From contig NZ_RFFG01000010.1 in the NCBI RefSeq assembly GCF_003696215.1, positions 62,001-126,000 of the forward strand: DNA of 64,000 nucleotides. Reading direction: 5' to 3'. The translations under genes were made by a program, and so were the position numbers. Below, piece by piece: positions 61,999-64,000 of this stretch. Below the pieces are notes generated by a model. That model had not been told where the DNA came from, made no database searches, and saw only the letters and a list, made by a program, of their open reading frames with translations. Origin of the DNA: Actinomadura harenae. GTDB lineage: Bacteria; Actinomycetota; Actinomycetes; Streptosporangiales; Streptosporangiaceae. Numbering within the stretch: the stretch's first letter is position 1; every line of letters begins with the position of its first letter.

Positions 61999-64000
61999 GT
62001 GGGTGAGCATCGGAAGGTGCCGGATCCCGGCCAAGCCGGGGATCTGGCGGAGTTCGTCGCTTTACTGGGTGAGCTGCGTGTATATGCAGGGATGCCGTCT
62101 TACCGGATGCTGGCCGGCAGAGTCGGGTCGCTGATGCGGCCGGCCCGGGAGGTCCCGGTCACCACAGTGGTGGACGTGTTCAAGACCGGTCGCCGGCGCT
62201 TGGACCTGGATCTGGTGATGGCGGTCGTCCGGGCCCTGGGGGTGGGGGAGGAGGATGTGGCGGCCTGGCGCGAGGCGTGCGTCAAGGTGCACGGGCTGGC
62301 GAGGACCGGCGGCCCGGTCGGTGTGTTCGGTCAGCTTCCCGCGGAGCTCGCGACCTTCACCGGTCGCGATCACGTACTGGCGCGGCTCATCGAAACGGCC
62401 ACCCGCCCCGACGGCGGCGTCGACGGGGGCCAGGCCGCCCGAACGGTCGTGATCTCGGCGATCGAGGGGATGGCGGGGGTGGGCAAGACCCAGCTCGCCG
62501 TCCGCACCGCACATCAGCTGCTGCGCGCCGGCCATTTCACCGACCTGCAGCTGTATGTGAACCTACGCGGCTTCGACCCCGACGCCCCGCCTGCCGACCC
62601 TGCTGCGGTGCTGGAGGCGTTCTTACGGCAGCTCGGCGTGCCCGCGCAGCAGATCCCGGTGCCCCGGCAGGAGCGGGCAGCGATGTACCGCGACCGGCTG
62701 CGCGAACGCAGCGCGCTGATCCTGCTCGACAACGCCGCCGACGAACAGCAGGTTCACGACCTCATCCCCGCCGGCCCGGCCTGCCTGGTCCTGATCACCA
62801 GCCGCCGTAGCCTCGCCGGTCTTGACGGCGTCACCCCTTACCTGATCGATACCTTCACCGGGTCCGAGTCACTGGACCTGCTCATGCGGATCGTCGGACG
62901 AGGCCGCGTCACCGCCGAACCCGAAGCGGCCACCCGGATCGTGAAGTACTGCGAGCGTCTCCCCTTGGCGTTGGCGCTGACCGCCGCGCGGCTCCGCTCC
63001 CGGCCCGGGTGGAGCCTGGCCGAGCATGCCGACCGGATGCAGGCCCGGCGGCTGGAGACGATCCGCGCCGGCGGCCGCGCGATACGACCCGTCTTCGATC
63101 TGTCCTACCGCAACCTCGCCGAACCGCTCCAACACGCCTTCCGCCTCCTGGGCCACCACCCAGGCCCCGACGTCACTCCGGCCCTGCTCGCGGCACTCGC
63201 GGAGTCCCCGGTCCACGAGGCTGAGACCGCCCTCGAACAGCTACAGGACGAGAACCTGGTCCGCCAGACCACCTCCGGCCGCTACGAACTCCACGACCTG
63301 CTGCGGGCCTACGCTGCAGAACTCGCCGCCGCCGACCCCGAACCGGACCCCACCGCACCGATCGCCCGGCTGGCGTCCTGGGCCGTCGCCACCGGCCACG
63401 CCGCGGCACAGGCCATTGGCGCCCAGCCCCTGCCCGACCTCTTGCCCGAACAGGCCGCACCGTCCACGCCTTTCGCCGGCTACGACCAGGGGCTGGCCTG
63501 GTTCGACGACGAACGCCACAACCTCTCCGCCATCCAGGACTCGGCTGACCGAGCCGGACTTCACCCCCGCGTGTGGCAACTCGCAGCGATCCAGAACGAG
63601 TACTGCATCGTCCGCCAGCAGTTCAACGACTTCCTGCCCATGCAGCACCTGGCCGTCCTGGCCGCGCAGGCCGCCGCGGACCCGGCCGCCGAGGCCTTGA
63701 TGCTGTCCAGCCTCGGCTCCTTCTACTGGAGGATGGACCGCCTTGAAGAAGCAGAAGACCCCTGCCGCAGAGCCCTGGAGATCTACCAGACGCTTCCCGA
63801 CATCGTCGGGAGGGCCCGGGCCCTGGTCGAATACGGCACCGTCCGAGGGCAGCGCGGGAACCACGAGCACGGCGTCGCCCTACTCACCCAGGCCCTCGAC
63901 CTTTGCCACGGCCACCACATGCGTCAGGACCGCGCGAGGGCCCTGCTGAACCGTGGGCTGCTCCAACAACGCCTTGGGCGCCTTACCGAAGCCTTCGCCG
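61999..64000 (+). CDS. HTH/NB-ARC/TPR regulator, partial at window end
   Basis: At least 667 residues, running off the window. I place the start at the GTG at 61999; the frame is open upstream. Residues about 10-85 are a helix-turn-helix (LAEFVALLGELRVYAGMPSY, then LDLDLVMAVVRALGVGEED). NB-ARC follows, with P-loop GMAGVGKT at 157-164, LILLDNAADEQQV and ITSRRSLAGL, then a TPR region to the edge. Related to the AfsR-type regulators but without the BTAD domain; such proteins are STAND switches in secondary metabolism or defence-like signalling. Target unknown. Confidence 0.85.
   Translation, partial: MGEHRKVPDPGQAGDLAEFVALLGELRVYAGMPSYRMLAGRVGSLMRPAREVPVTTVVDVFKTGRRRLDLDLVMAVVRALGVGEEDVAAWREACVKVHGLARTGGPVGVFGQLPAELATFTGRDHVLARLIETATRPDGGVDGGQAARTVVISAIEGMAGVGKTQLAVRTAHQLLRAGHFTDLQLYVNLRGFDPDAPPADPAAVLEAFLRQLGVPAQQIPVPRQERAAMYRDRLRERSALILLDNAADEQQVHDLIPAGPACLVLITSRRSLAGLDGVTPYLIDTFTGSESLDLLMRIVGRGRVTAEPEAATRIVKYCERLPLALALTAARLRSRPGWSLAEHADRMQARRLETIRAGGRAIRPVFDLSYRNLAEPLQHAFRLLGHHPGPDVTPALLAALAESPVHEAETALEQLQDENLVRQTTSGRYELHDLLRAYAAELAAADPEPDPTAPIARLASWAVATGHAAAQAIGAQPLPDLLPEQAAPSTPFAGYDQGLAWFDDERHNLSAIQDSADRAGLHPRVWQLAAIQNEYCIVRQQFNDFLPMQHLAVLAAQAAADPAAEALMLSSLGSFYWRMDRLEEAEDPCRRALEIYQTLPDIVGRARALVEYGTVRGQRGNHEHGVALLTQALDLCHGHHMRQDRARALLNRGLLQQRLGRLTEAFA

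Overview
The window is high-GC DNA with GTG and TTG starts, SARP, NB-ARC/TPR and helix-turn-helix/TPR regulators and many small secreted Cys-containing proteins. This fits the chromosome of a filamentous actinomycete, of the Streptosporangiales/Thermomonosporaceae or Streptomyces type; the genus cannot be fixed from the sequence. No rRNA, tRNA or CRISPR array was recognised.

Layout. 0-2.4 kb is the edge of a mobilizable element (MobC-like protein and relaxase). 3.1-4.6 kb holds three tandem secreted proteins, followed by a PadR/HAAS membrane-protein pair. 6-10.2 kb is an Lrp regulator, a methionine gamma-lyase-like enzyme and a pyruvate-dehydrogenase-E1-like enzyme, the same trio as the Pseudomonas putida mdeR-mdeA-mdeB locus. 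10.3-18 kb has an orphan NuoB, a LysR regulator, a large SARP/NB-ARC/TPR regulator, two little-known proteins and a MerR-peroxiredoxin fusion behind a MerR-type promoter.

18.5-36.6 kb is the metabolic centre. It runs DeoR regulator, family 4 glycosidase, secreted family 76 alpha-1,6-mannanase, PfkB kinase, sugar ABC importer (lipoprotein and two permeases), secreted PIG-L deacetylase with carbohydrate-binding-like modules, GntR regulator, then an inositol catabolic operon (IolG-like, IolE, IolC, aldolase, IolB, IolD). One 12-base sequence containing TGTC-NN-GACA lies before both the kinase/importer unit and the GntR/iol divergent promoter, suggesting a shared regulon. A mannanase, a PIG-L-type deacetylase and inositol catabolism together suggest use of inositol- and mannose-containing glycans such as GPI-type or mannosyl-inositol material. 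This is inference.

36.7-41.4 kb is a urease operon (fused UreAB, then UreC, UreF, UreG, UreD). 42-55 kb is accessory DNA: acetyltransferases, broken genes, an HTH/TPR regulator, MFS and ABC exporters, an HTH regulator, a 5'-3' exonuclease, an aminoglycoside-phosphotransferase-like kinase, a NUDIX hydrolase, a secreted protein and a fused MazG-like pyrophosphohydrolase. 56.4-59.4 kb is a two-gene module: a membrane-anchored STAND-type NTPase with an altered P-loop, and a class III nucleotide-cyclase-like protein. Both carry the same short glycine-rich N-terminal motif. The window ends with an ISL3 transposase remnant, a small secreted protein and an NB-ARC/TPR regulator cut by the window edge.
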